From NCBI GenBank assembly GCA_964425755.1, contig CAYRNY010000005.1:124001-188000 (forward strand): 64,000 nt of DNA. The letters run 5' to 3'. This document shows, piece after piece, positions 53,697 through 61,409 of the stretch (within the stretch, counting starts at the first letter, position 1; each line of letters starts with the position of its first letter). Origin of the DNA: CAYRNY01 sp964425755. GTDB taxonomy: Bacteria > Chloroflexota > Anaerolineae > Aggregatilineales > Aggregatilineaceae. The notes under the pieces were generated by a model, which was given only the letters and a program-made list of their open reading frames with translations, made no database searches and was not told where the DNA came from. Both the position numbers and the translations under genes were made by a program.

Positions 53697-54035
53697 TCAC
53701 TCCACGCGCGGGACGATGCCCGTTTCCTGCCAGTGGACGATCTCATTTCGTGCGACCGTCCACTGCGCGACCAGGTCGTCGTCAGAGCCTTTGAAGCGGC
53801 TCACAGCGTGGCGCGCGCACAGCGTGCAGCCGCGCAGCGCGCGATAGTTGTGGGCGTGGCAGGTCAGGCAGCCGTTGAGACGGATCATGAGCAGGGTAAA
53901 TGCAAGCACGTCGGGATCGCCTTCCGGCAGGGCGAGCAGGTGATCGACCAGCCGCTGCCAGCGTTCGCCACGCAGCCCGCGCAGGGCTTTGATCGCGCGC
54001 GGGGGAAACAACACTTCGGCATCCTGTTGGTACAA
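53697..54035 (-). CDS. Small CxxC protein, function unknown
   Basis: About 112 residues from a TTG at 54035 (AAAGGGAAAG upstream). A TTG at 54113 is also open but lies inside the terminator of nuoI. Sequence: FPPRAIKALRGLRGERWQRL, then DPDVLAFTLLMIRLNGCLTCHAHNYRALRGCTLCARH with two C-x2-C pairs given here in two parts (GCLTCHAH, GCTLCARH). The first is CxxCH but there is no export signal, so zinc or Fe-S is more likely than haem. Rest: DDDLVAQWTVARNEIVHWQETG. Downstream of nuoI, not obviously related. Confidence 0.55.
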   Translation of the reverse strand: MYQQDAEVLFPPRAIKALRGLRGERWQRLVDHLLALPEGDPDVLAFTLLMIRLNGCLTCHAHNYRALRGCTLCARHAVSRFKGSDDDLVAQWTVARNEIVHWQETGIVPRVE

Positions 54036-54100
54036 CGTGACTTTCCCTTTTACGCAGCGTCCGGCGGGGCCAGATGGCACGCCGGGGTATCCGGGTAAGT

Positions 54101-54136
54101 ACGACAGGGGCAATCGACGGGACTGCCCCTGGTCGT
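54101..54136 (-). terminator. Hairpin terminator of the iscX-nuoB-nuoCD-nuoI operon
   Basis: A stem of 12 pairs with one bulged base (acgacaggggca / tgcccctggtcgt), 25 bases past the nuoI stop on the minus strand. Confidence 0.6.
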
Positions 54137-54160
54137 ATGCGTTCGCTTGTGGATGATCGT

Positions 54161-54808
54161 TCAGTCGTCCTTGCTGCTCCTGGATTGGCGCGCGGCTTTC
54201 TGGCGCTCCTTGATCACGTTCTTGTGCTCCCAGCCGCCGCGTGCGTCGGCTTCGGCTGCGGCGCGTTCCGGGGCGATCTGCTTCCAGTAATCCAGCGGCT
54301 TCGACAGGCGGGCCTTGTCGTAGATGTGGTTGCTGGTGCGGTCGTAGCTGGATAGCTCGTAGTCGTGATCCATCTTGATCGCGTCAAACGGGCAGTATTC
54401 GGCGCAGTAGCCGCAGTTCATGCAGATGTCGATGTCGATGTAGAATTCCTCGGGTTCCGGCACGGGGCGGCCCGTCTCCGGGTCTTCGCCGCGCACGATC
54501 CAGATGCACTGCGGCGGGCAGACCTTGGCGCAGATGCCGCAGCTTGTGCACCAGTCCCAGCCGGGGCGCTCCGGGTCGTCGTAGTTTTGCACGACCAGGA
54601 AGGGGATGAAGCGGAAGCGTTCCGGCATGGCGAGCTTCTCTTCGGGGTATTCGAGCGTGAAGATACCCCGCGCCTGCAAGCCCTGGCGTTCGGCGAAGGC
54701 ATCCTCCGGGATGTGGCGGCGGAAGCCCCATTTAATATCTTCGATGTAGGTGTTGACAAAATGTTTCAACGTGACCATCAGGCCACGAGCGATTCCTTGT
54801 CCGTACAT
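54161..54808 (-). CDS. nuoI: NADH-quinone oxidoreductase subunit I
   Basis: 215 residues. Two [4Fe-4S] binding motifs: CTSCGICAKVCPPQCIWI and CMNCGYCAEYCPFDAIKMD (clusters N6a and N6b), which pass electrons inside the peripheral arm of complex I toward the quinone site. N-terminal MVTLKHFVNTYIEDIKWGF would sit at the membrane surface, as in family members. The C-terminal ~35 residues are charged and extra (ERAAAEADARGGWEHKN, ending RSSKDD). Last gene of the partial operon iscX-nuoB-nuoCD-nuoI. Confidence 0.96.
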   Translation of the reverse strand: MYGQGIARGLMVTLKHFVNTYIEDIKWGFRRHIPEDAFAERQGLQARGIFTLEYPEEKLAMPERFRFIPFLVVQNYDDPERPGWDWCTSCGICAKVCPPQCIWIVRGEDPETGRPVPEPEEFYIDIDICMNCGYCAEYCPFDAIKMDHDYELSSYDRTSNHIYDKARLSKPLDYWKQIAPERAAAEADARGGWEHKNVIKERQKAARQSRSSKDD

Positions 54809-54891
54809 AGATAGCCTCGCTCCTTAAGCTGTCAGCAGCCGGCCCCCGGCCTGCCGTTGGATGCACCCGCCGAAGGCCGTCAGTTGGTGGC

Positions 54892-56730
54892 CTAGCGATC
54901 CACCTCGCCGAGCACGATATCGATGCTGCCCAGGATGGTGACCACGTCCGCGACCTTGTGGCCGACGCACATCGGTTCCAGGGCCGTCAGGTTGATGAAA
55001 CTTGGCGACCGGACGTGATAGCGCCAGGGGTTCTGCCCGCCGTCGGAGACGACGTAGTAGCCCAGTTCGCCCTTCGGGTTTTCGACGCGCCCGTAGGATT
55101 CGCCTTCCGGTGCGCGGACGTTGTACTTGTTCGCTCCTGCGAAGAAGTCCTGTCCTTTGGTGTCTTCCAGGATCGGCAGGATCTGCTTGAGAATCCGGAT
55201 GCTCTCGCGCATTTCGTCCAGGCGCACGAGATACCGGTCGAACACGTCGCCATGATGCCGCACCGCGACGTCAAAATCGAGTTCGGGGTACAGGCTGTAC
55301 GGTTCGGCCTTGCGCACGTCGTAGGGCACGCCGCTGGCGCGCAGGACCGGCCCGGCGGCGCTGTAGGCGATCGCGTCTTCGGTCGTCAGCACGCCGACGC
55401 CGATGCAGCGGTTGGTCACGATCTCGTTTTGCGTCACGAGTTCGTCGGCCTGGTCTATGCCGCGCGGCAGGCGGTCGTTGATCAACTCGTCGAGATACTT
55501 CATCGTGTCGAAGTCGCGCACGCGGTCATTGGTCAGGGCCGCGATGCCCTTGATCTTCTCGGGCAGGTCGTAGGCCAGCCCGCCGAAGCGCATGTAGTTG
55601 CACATCATGCGGCTGCCGGTCAGGGCCTCGAAGAAGTCCAGGATTAGCTCGCGCTCGATGATCGAATACATCATCGGCGTGAAGTACGCGCCCATGTCAT
55701 TGAGCAGGAAACCGATCGCAAAGAGATGATTGAGCACGCGCGTGAGCTCGACCACCAGCACGCGGATCGCTTCGGCGCGGCGTGTTGGCGGGTCAAAGCG
55801 GCGGCCCAGGGCCAGCAACTGCTCGACGGCCAGCGCGTAGCCGTGATTGTTCGGCAGGCTGCACACGTAATCCAGGCGGTCGGTGAACGGCATGTTGCCC
55901 AGGAACGTGTTACGCTCGCCGATCTTCTCGTGGTTGCGGTGCAGGTACCCGAACACCGGCGACAGCGATTCGATCGTCTCGCCGTTCAGCGTGGCGACCA
56001 TGCGGAACACGCCGTGCGTTGACGGGTGCTGCGGGCCCATGCTGACCACGACAGTTTCGGTGGCGATTTCGTGGCGGATCTCAACGCCCAGCGGGGCGTC
56101 TGTATAATATTGCTCTTCGGCGATCTCGTCGTAGCTGGACGGGTCGAACGTGGCGGGATACTGCACGTTTTTGCCGTAGGGGTTGTGCTGCTCAGAGCGC
56201 CAGACGTGGCCTTCCGGCCAGCGGCTGTCGAACGGTTTCTGGTCCTGCTCGTAATACGGCTCGTGCCAATCCTTGCGCAGCGGGTGACCGCTGAAGCCTT
56301 CCCACATCAGGATGCGCTTGAGATTGGGATGGCCGGAGAACTTGATGCCCATCAGGTCCCACGCTTCGCGCTCCTGGAAGTTCGCGCCGGGCCACACGCC
56401 GGTGAGCGTGGGCAGCGTCGCGTCATCGCGCGGGGTCTGGGCTTTCATCACCAGGGCCGGACCGCCTTCGATGCGGTACGTGTGGTAGACCATTTCGAGA
56501 TGGTCGCCCCGGCCCAGGTAGTCCACGGCGGTGGCGCTGGAGAGATAGCGATATCCCAGGTCATCGCGGACTGCTTTAGCGACCTCGACCAGCTTGTCCG
56601 GGGCGACGATGATGCCGGTATAACCCTCGCGGTCATCGGCCCGGACGGCGTCGCCGAAGCGCTCCTGCAAATAGGTGAGCGCGTCCGCCGTTGGCTCTGT
56701 GGTTTCAGCAACAGGGGCTTGATCGGTCAT
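54892..56730 (-). CDS. nuoCD: Fused NADH-quinone oxidoreductase subunits C and D
   Basis: 612 residues. Residues ~1-200 are NuoC (30 kDa): LVEVAKAVRDDLGYRYLSSA and WPGANFQEREAWDLMGIKF, SGHPNLKRILMWEGFSGHPL. Residues ~205-612 are NuoD (49 kDa): VVSMGPQHPSTHGVFRMVAT, GYLHRNHEKIGERNTFLGNM, DRLDYVCSLPNNHGYALAVE, MYSIIERELILDFFEALTGS. The quinone-site His of HGVFR and Asp/Tyr regions are kept. The C-D fusion is known in enterobacteria and other lineages but is less usual in this type of genome. Starts 79 bases after nuoB ends; it is in the same transcript. Confidence 0.96.
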   Translation of the reverse strand: MTDQAPVAETTEPTADALTYLQERFGDAVRADDREGYTGIIVAPDKLVEVAKAVRDDLGYRYLSSATAVDYLGRGDHLEMVYHTYRIEGGPALVMKAQTPRDDATLPTLTGVWPGANFQEREAWDLMGIKFSGHPNLKRILMWEGFSGHPLRKDWHEPYYEQDQKPFDSRWPEGHVWRSEQHNPYGKNVQYPATFDPSSYDEIAEEQYYTDAPLGVEIRHEIATETVVVSMGPQHPSTHGVFRMVATLNGETIESLSPVFGYLHRNHEKIGERNTFLGNMPFTDRLDYVCSLPNNHGYALAVEQLLALGRRFDPPTRRAEAIRVLVVELTRVLNHLFAIGFLLNDMGAYFTPMMYSIIERELILDFFEALTGSRMMCNYMRFGGLAYDLPEKIKGIAALTNDRVRDFDTMKYLDELINDRLPRGIDQADELVTQNEIVTNRCIGVGVLTTEDAIAYSAAGPVLRASGVPYDVRKAEPYSLYPELDFDVAVRHHGDVFDRYLVRLDEMRESIRILKQILPILEDTKGQDFFAGANKYNVRAPEGESYGRVENPKGELGYYVVSDGGQNPWRYHVRSPSFINLTALEPMCVGHKVADVVTILGSIDIVLGEVDR

Positions 56731-56809
56731 GATTGCTCCTAAAAAAACAGCATTGGACGCTTAGCCGCGCACCAAAGCGCCGGGCTAAGACGTGACTGGC
56801 GTGTAATCG

Positions 56810-57514
56810 CTAAGCTTCTTCGGGTTCAGGTTCGGCTACTTCCGCGCCGGACTCGGCTTCAGTCGCGCGGGCTTCCAACTGGCGGCGCAGCACGTGTTCC
56901 TGGCGCGGGTCGTAAATGTCCGGGCCAAGCACCGGGACCGGGACCGGATCGTTGGGACCCTGGCTGTACCAGGGTGTGCTGTTGCGGTTGACGAGCGACT
57001 GTTTGTCGATCTTCTTCTGCAACATGATCAGGCCGTGTAGCAGCGCCTGCGGGGTGGGCGGGCAGCCGGGCACGTACACGTCCACCGGGACGTACTTGTC
57101 GATCCCGCTGACGACGTTGTAACCCTCCTTGAACGGCCCGCCGCCGATGGCGCAGGCTCCCATTGCCAGCACGTATTTCGGCTCGGCCATCTGGTTGTAC
57201 AGCCGCACGATCGGCACGACCATCTTCTTGGTGACGGTCCCACTGACGATCATCAAGTCTGCCTGGCGCGGGCTGGCGCGCAGCACTTCCATGCCGAAGC
57301 GTGCCTGGTCAAAGCGGCTGGACGCGGTGGCGATCATCTCGATCGCGCAGCAGGCCAGCCCGAACGCCATCGGCCAGATCGAGTTGCGGCGGCCCCAGTT
57401 GTAGATCGAATCGACCAGCTTGTGAAAGTTGGTGACGGCTACCGCCCGCTGCATGCCTTCCGGCACCGGCAGGTCCGGATCGTGAAGTTCGCGCAAAAAA
57501 TCATCATTGGTCAT
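56810..57514 (-). CDS. nuoB: NADH-quinone oxidoreductase subunit B
   Basis: 234 residues. Cluster N2 ligands: tandem cysteines in FGLACCAIEMIATASSRFD, then MGACAIGGGPF and VPGCPPTPQALLHGLIMLQ. This is the last cluster before quinone. A longer C-terminus (~65 residues) is acidic (TEAESGAEVAEPEPEEA) and absent in E. coli. The ATG overlaps the iscX stop by 4 bases (ATGA), so translation is coupled to iscX. Followed by nuoCD and nuoI; nuoA and the other subunits are not in the window. Confidence 0.96.
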   Translation of the reverse strand: MTNDDFLRELHDPDLPVPEGMQRAVAVTNFHKLVDSIYNWGRRNSIWPMAFGLACCAIEMIATASSRFDQARFGMEVLRASPRQADLMIVSGTVTKKMVVPIVRLYNQMAEPKYVLAMGACAIGGGPFKEGYNVVSGIDKYVPVDVYVPGCPPTPQALLHGLIMLQKKIDKQSLVNRNSTPWYSQGPNDPVPVPVLGPDIYDPRQEHVLRRQLEARATEAESGAEVAEPEPEEA

Positions 57515-57768
57515 AACGGCTGATCAATCTCCTCGTACCATTCCCGCAAAATTTCGGTTAGCAATCCGTCATGCGCCAGGATCGGGTCGTCGGCAAACCC
57601 CGGCAGGTTGATAATCCACTCGAAAAGCTGTTGCAGGCCAAGCGTATCAAGGTCGGCATCCGGGTGGTGCTCCATCAGGCTGAGCACGATTTCGTAGGAC
57701 GCTTCCCAGTAAAGCGGTTTGTCCTGGTCGCCCATAGCATTGCCGGCAGCGTGATCCTCGTCGTACAT
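57511..57768 (-). CDS. iscX: IscX-like protein (Fe-S assembly adaptor)
   Basis: 85 residues from ATG 57768. The C-terminal ~70 residues match IscX/YfhJ: PLYWEASYEIVLSLMEHHPD, DLDTLGLQQLFEWIINLPGF and DDPILAHDGLLTEILREWY-E-E, with the acidic face that binds iron or IscS. In E. coli IscX is in the isc operon and modulates IscS; here it is the first gene before nuoB, coupled by an ATGA overlap. No iscS/iscU is near. The identification is by pattern (aromatic W-D/E-x-S...DDP...W-x-E-E); a weak AGG site lies 9 bases before the start. Confidence 0.7.
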   Translation of the reverse strand: MYDEDHAAGNAMGDQDKPLYWEASYEIVLSLMEHHPDADLDTLGLQQLFEWIINLPGFADDPILAHDGLLTEILREWYEEIDQPL

Positions 57769-57947
57769 ATTGGGCCTATTGTGGTCCAGTTTAACATGAA
57801 ATGCCAACCCTGGCAGCGATCTGTGGCGCGGGAATCCGGCACACGACGGACCGGCCAAACGGATCGCGGGGATTGGCGTAGCGACTGTGTTCTCCGTTAA
57901 CGCAGTGCATAGCACATCCTACCACAGACAGGTGGCCCGGCTGAGCG

Positions 57948-58694
57948 TTATTCGCCGGATTCACTCCCGGTGTCGTCCTCAGCGCCGGTAGCGTCCGCCG
58001 GTTCCTCGCCTTCGTCGCCGGTTGTCTCACCGGCGGCTTCGGGTTCCCCTTCCGCTGCCAGCTCAGGGACGTTCTGCTCCAGCCACGCGCGCAGGTCGCT
58101 GTGCATCTGGGCGTTGGGTGGTCCCTGGTGTGTGAGCTCGATCCGCACGATGTCTTCGCCGCGTTCGAACCAGACGTAGAACAACTCGCCGCCGGGGAAT
58201 TCCGCGCCCTGCGAGGTGGTTTGCTCTGCGATCTGCACGTGCAATATCACGACGGGCACGTCGCCGATAAGCTCGACCACCGGTTTGGGGATCCCGTCCG
58301 TCACAAGGATGACGTTGTCCTCGGCGATGCTCTCTTCAAGCAGCGTGCGAAGCTCATCCATCATGTAGAGCAGGGGGAAGCGGGCGTCTTCGGGCGGCGA
58401 CCCTAACCCGCTGTTGGCGATAAAATCGTCCAGCGGCGCTTCGCTGACCCTGAACGTAGGCGGATTTTGCAGATCGGCAGCAGCATACTGGTACTGGTTC
58501 GGCGCGACTTCGAGCCACCGGCCCGCCGATGCTGCCGGCGTGGGGGTCGCGGTTGGGATGGCGGGCGTCGGGGTGGGCTGGCCGGGCAGATAAACGTCCG
58601 TGTCGACGCCGAAGCTATCCACGGCCACAACGACAACGACGAGCGAAATGAAAAATACTGCAAGTGCTGCAAGCGCTTGTGAGCGTAGCATCAT
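57948..58694 (-). CDS. Signal-anchored hypothetical protein
   Basis: 248 residues. N-terminal anchor helix (ALAALAVFFISLVVVVVAV), Pro/Thr-rich linker (QPTPTPAIPTATPTPAA), a folded domain ~60-205 (LLYMMDELRTLLEESIAED, VVELIGDVPVVILHVQIAEQ, GGELFYVWFERGEDIVRIEL), and an acidic Glu/Gly tail. It is on the outer face by topology. No recognised family. AAGGAG lies 7 bases before the ATG. Probably a single gene; the nuo operon downstream has its own start region. Confidence 0.7.
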   Translation of the reverse strand: MMLRSQALAALAVFFISLVVVVVAVDSFGVDTDVYLPGQPTPTPAIPTATPTPAASAGRWLEVAPNQYQYAAADLQNPPTFRVSEAPLDDFIANSGLGSPPEDARFPLLYMMDELRTLLEESIAEDNVILVTDGIPKPVVELIGDVPVVILHVQIAEQTTSQGAEFPGGELFYVWFERGEDIVRIELTHQGPPNAQMHSDLRAWLEQNVPELAAEGEPEAAGETTGDEGEEPADATGAEDDTGSESGE

Positions 58695-59466
58695 GCATCT
58701 GCTCCTTAAAGACGGTGTATAGTATTGGCCGCCCTGGTCCAGGGACGGCGCACAGATAACACATGTTGGATCATGGCTTCAGGCGCGTGCCGGGATCGAC
58801 CGGCCCGCTGCGGCGCAACCACGGCTGCCAGTGGTGCCGGTCTGAGCGTTGGCGCGACGGATCGCCCGCCAGAAGCGCAAACTCACTCTAGTGTAGCCAA
58901 AAGTGCGATAGCGTTCAACTTACGCCGCGGGGGATCAGGGTAAGCGCAATCAAAACCGGGAAAGATTTCGTGTGCCCTTGAGATTGGACCTCTCGCGGCG
59001 CGGTACTGTATCCTTCGCGGTTGACATGGTGCATGCTGCCAGCGTGAATATGCGACCTCGCCGCTTGCCTTGCACTGTAAGCACAAGGCTATACACCGGT
59101 CAGACCGTAACAACGGCCCTGATTTCCAGGGGCGGGATCGTTTTTTGAGCGCCCTTTCAGGGTGTGACCGATAAATAGCCCCGTACTTGCAGTGCGGGGC
59201 AGGGATCGATTCCCGTGCGGCTACGATTCAACCGTATTCGATACACAACCCGCGGCGCGATTCATAGTATGCCGGGACGGTCTGTGTTAAACTAGGTGGT
59301 GCTTTTGACATACCTGCCGTGCCGAATCGCGCGCGGCGTTTACCCTGCATATTTGTGTTGGCATTTGCTGGCTGCCAGGAAGGCTGGCGGGACGCGGCGC
59401 CGGATCGGGCCGATCGGTCCCTGCACTTGCCGGCAGCAGCGCCCGAACGCGAAGTTAGAAGACGCC
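58695..59466. other. 772-base intergenic region with several hairpins, no gene seen
   Basis: Between two divergent genes. It contains a perfect TTGACA (59021-59026) with only a weak -10 after it, a hairpin gccttg / caaggc near 59057-59095, a run of six T (59141-59146), and a 9-bp stem (gccccgtac / gtgcggggc, 59178-59200, one wobble pair) followed by ggga / tccc. These could form a small RNA of about 90-150 bases, but no known family is recognisable. Open frames here are short and lack ribosome sites. Confidence 0.4.
59285..59293 (+). promoter_or_regulatory. Candidate extended -10 for the membrane protein gene at 59467
   Basis: TGTTAAACT, 174 bases before the ATG. Long leader. Confidence 0.3.
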
Positions 59467-59748
59467 ATGCCCAGCCCATCGGTTGTGTTCAGTTTCATCG
59501 TCGCGACACTTTACGGCGCGTCGTTCCATCTCGTCAGCGGCGGGGATGCGCGGCGGCTGGCATTGTTCTTGCTGGCGGCGTGGCTTGGGTTCGGCCTGGG
59601 GCACGTCTTTGGGGATGTGCTCGACATCACGTTTCTGGACGTTGGGCCGCTGCACATGCTGACGGCGACGATCGGCGCGTGGCTGGCCCTGGTTGTCGCG
59701 CGCGTTCTGACACGCCAACCGGAACGCCAATCACCGCGCACGCGCTAG
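59467..59748 (+). CDS. Small three-helix membrane protein
   Basis: 93 residues with about three membrane helices (VVFSFIVATLYGASFHLVSGG in part, LALFLLAAWLGFGLGHVFG, MLTATIGAWLALVVARVL) and short loops. No recognised family. The frame is open from 59296, but the ATG at 59467 begins just before the first helix; the ribosome site is weak (AGAAGA). First of a run of four small co-directional genes that ends with the RRM-PHAX gene. Confidence 0.6.
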   Translation: MPSPSVVFSFIVATLYGASFHLVSGGDARRLALFLLAAWLGFGLGHVFGDVLDITFLDVGPLHMLTATIGAWLALVVARVLTRQPERQSPRTR

Positions 59749-59811
59749 CACTGATCAACTTCATCTGACGCCCCGCGCGCCGGTGTCAGGCATATCAGAG
59801 GGGAGAAACAT

Positions 59812-60321
59812 ATGGCGGAGCAGCCGACAACGCCTCAAGCGGAAGCGATGGACGAAGCAACCGGGCACGACGATAACGGGCGTGCGTGGTATTTCTGGCC
59901 GCTGGTCGGCCTGGGCGCGATCACGGCAGTCTTTGTCGTCGGCCTCGTCGCGGCGCTGATCCTGGCGATCGTGATCGGTTCGGATGACGTGTCGAACGTT
60001 GTGCAGATCGTCCGGGACTTGTTTATCATCGTGCTGGCGATGGAAGGCATGTTCATGATGATCGCGCTGATCGTGTTGATCGTGCAGATCGCGTCGCTGG
60101 TCAATTTGCTGCAGAGCGAGATCAAGCCGATTGTGGACAATGCCAACGAGACCGTCACCACCGTGCGCGGGACCACGGAGTTCATGAGCCAGAACGTCGT
60201 CGAGCCGGTGATCAAATTCAGCGCGATCACGGCAGGCGTCGGCGCGATCCTGCGCGAGGCGCTGGGCATCCGGCGCACGCTGCGCAAGGCCCGCCAGAAC
60301 GGCAAGGATACGGAGGCATGA
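59812..60321 (+). CDS. Membrane protein with DUF948-like region
   Basis: 169 residues. Two membrane helices (~29-55 WYFWPLVGLGAITAVFVVGL.. and ~72-95 LFIIVLAMEGMFMMIALIVL) then a cytosolic helix: SLVNLLQSEIKPIVDNANET, VTTVRGTTEFMSQNVVEPVI, similar to DUF948/YtxG general-stress proteins. GAGGGGAG lies 9 bases before the ATG. Twelve bases downstream is a YtxH-like gene; the same ytxG-ytxH order occurs in Bacillus stress operons, which supports the call. Confidence 0.65.
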   Translation: MAEQPTTPQAEAMDEATGHDDNGRAWYFWPLVGLGAITAVFVVGLVAALILAIVIGSDDVSNVVQIVRDLFIIVLAMEGMFMMIALIVLIVQIASLVNLLQSEIKPIVDNANETVTTVRGTTEFMSQNVVEPVIKFSAITAGVGAILREALGIRRTLRKARQNGKDTEA

Positions 60322-60333
60322 GGAGAGGGCGCG

Positions 60334-60651
60334 ATGGCTGAACACAACGATGGCGCGGGCACGCTGAGTTTCGTCGGCGGGCTGATCCTGGGCTTCATCA
60401 TCAGCGCGCCGGTGGTGGCCTGGCTCTCGCCGCGCAGTGGCGAAGAGACGCGCCAGGCGATCACACAGCAAGGGCTGGTGATCCGGCGCAAGGTGGCCGA
60501 CACGCTGCGTAAGCCGGTTGAGCAGGTGCAGGAGCAACTGGAGCAACTCAAGGGCGGCGCGGTTGATGACGCACTGGCGGAAGGGCGCAGCATCGCCGCG
60601 CAACATGCCCGGCAGCGCCGGCAGGCAGCACATGACACGCATGAATCATAG
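60334..60651 (+). CDS. YtxH-like membrane protein
   Basis: 105 residues: one N-terminal membrane segment with small residues (FVGGLILGFIISAPVVAWLS) followed immediately by PRSGEETRQ, the YtxH signature, and a long amphipathic helix (KPVEQVQEQLEQLKGGAVDD). YtxH-type proteins are general-stress membrane proteins of unknown mechanism. It starts 12 bases after the DUF948-like gene with GAGGAGAGGG, so the two are coupled. Confidence 0.75.
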   Translation: MAEHNDGAGTLSFVGGLILGFIISAPVVAWLSPRSGEETRQAITQQGLVIRRKVADTLRKPVEQVQEQLEQLKGGAVDDALAEGRSIAAQHARQRRQAAHDTHES

Positions 60652-60665
60652 GAAAAGAGCACAGA

Positions 60666-61217
60666 ATGAGTAACACGTTGTATGTAGCGAATCTGGCCCC
60701 GGAGACGGGTGAAGAGGACTTGCGCGCGCTGTTCGGCGAACACGGCGCGATCGAATCGCTGGTTATCGAGACCGACGAGCGCTCTCAGCAGCCGGTCGCC
60801 CTGGTCGAGATGGAAACCGAAAAACGCGCCACGCGCGCGATGAACGAGCTTAACGGGTACCTGCTGAACGGCAGGCGGCTGGCGATCACGCCCGCCGATC
60901 CGGACCTCTCGAAAGACCTGACGGCCAAACAGCGCAAGGTCGCCGAGCAGATTGTGGAGGCCCTGGGCGAGGAGGAAAAAGTCCCCGTGCGGCAGATTCA
61001 CGCCATTGTGCGTTTTTGCAGCACGCAGTTTGCCCAGGCTATTCTCGAGGAAACCGAGGAGCTTGAGGCCGACGGCGGCGTGATGACCTCAGACGGCACG
61101 CGGCGGCGCACCAAAGGCGGCGTGTTCTTCTACCTCTGCCGCTTCCGTATCTCACCGGCGATCCGCCGCATTGTCTACAATCGTAAAGGCAAAGTCCCCG
61201 GCGAAAGCTACGACTGA
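60666..61217 (+). CDS. RRM domain plus PHAX-like RNA-binding domain protein
   Basis: 183 residues. Residues 3-76 are an RRM: NTLYVANLAPETGEEDLRAL (RNP2 LYVANL), GAIESLVIETD and QPVALVEMETEKRATRAM (RNP1-like), AMNELNGYLLNGRRLAI. Residues ~83-175 match the PHAX RNA-binding fold: LTAKQRKVAEQIVEALGEEE, AIVRFCSTQFAQAILEETEE, LEADGGVMTSDGTRRRTKGG (the GG-x-x-T-x-D-G-x-R-R-R-T-x-G-G signature) and VFFYLCRFRISPAIR. In eukaryotes PHAX carries capped snRNA and binds RNA with little sequence choice. In bacteria the domain is rare. It starts 14 bases after the ytxH-like gene and is probably in the same stress-type operon. Confidence 0.82.
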   Translation: MSNTLYVANLAPETGEEDLRALFGEHGAIESLVIETDERSQQPVALVEMETEKRATRAMNELNGYLLNGRRLAITPADPDLSKDLTAKQRKVAEQIVEALGEEEKVPVRQIHAIVRFCSTQFAQAILEETEELEADGGVMTSDGTRRRTKGGVFFYLCRFRISPAIRRIVYNRKGKVPGESYD

Positions 61218-61231
61218 CGCGTGCCGCATAT

Positions 61232-61265
61232 CCCCGGCGGCATTGCTTGCATCACGCTGCCGGGG
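61232..61265 (+). terminator. Hairpin terminator after the RRM-PHAX gene
   Basis: A 10-bp stem (ccccggcggc / gctgccgggg, one G-T pair) with a 14-base loop, 15 bases past the stop. No long T-tract. Confidence 0.6.
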
Positions 61266-61409
61266 GCGGCTCTTCTCCGACGCACCACCAATCTGGTCAC
61301 GGCACTAAACAATTGGCGTTCCTCGCCGGGGCGAGTAGACTATGATCACACAGCCGCCGCAGGGTTGGCTGGCAGGCTTTGATTCACGTAACGCGACGGA
61401 TGAACGCAG

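Noticed and set aside
53699..54035. c-type haem motif (CLTCH) in the small CxxC protein
   Set aside because: There is no signal peptide or membrane helix, and a second CxxC is present, so zinc or Fe-S binding is more likely.
58883..59113. 76-residue minus-strand open frame in the long intergenic region
   Set aside because: No ribosome site and no domain-like composition. It crosses the hairpins of the gap.
59178..59222. tRNA-like piece: 7-base loop CTTGCAG with U33 and a following GATCGATTC resembling a T-loop
   Set aside because: The T-stem pairs only three bases, no acceptor stem or D-arm can be formed at the right distance, and there is no CCA end. Treated as an unassigned hairpin.
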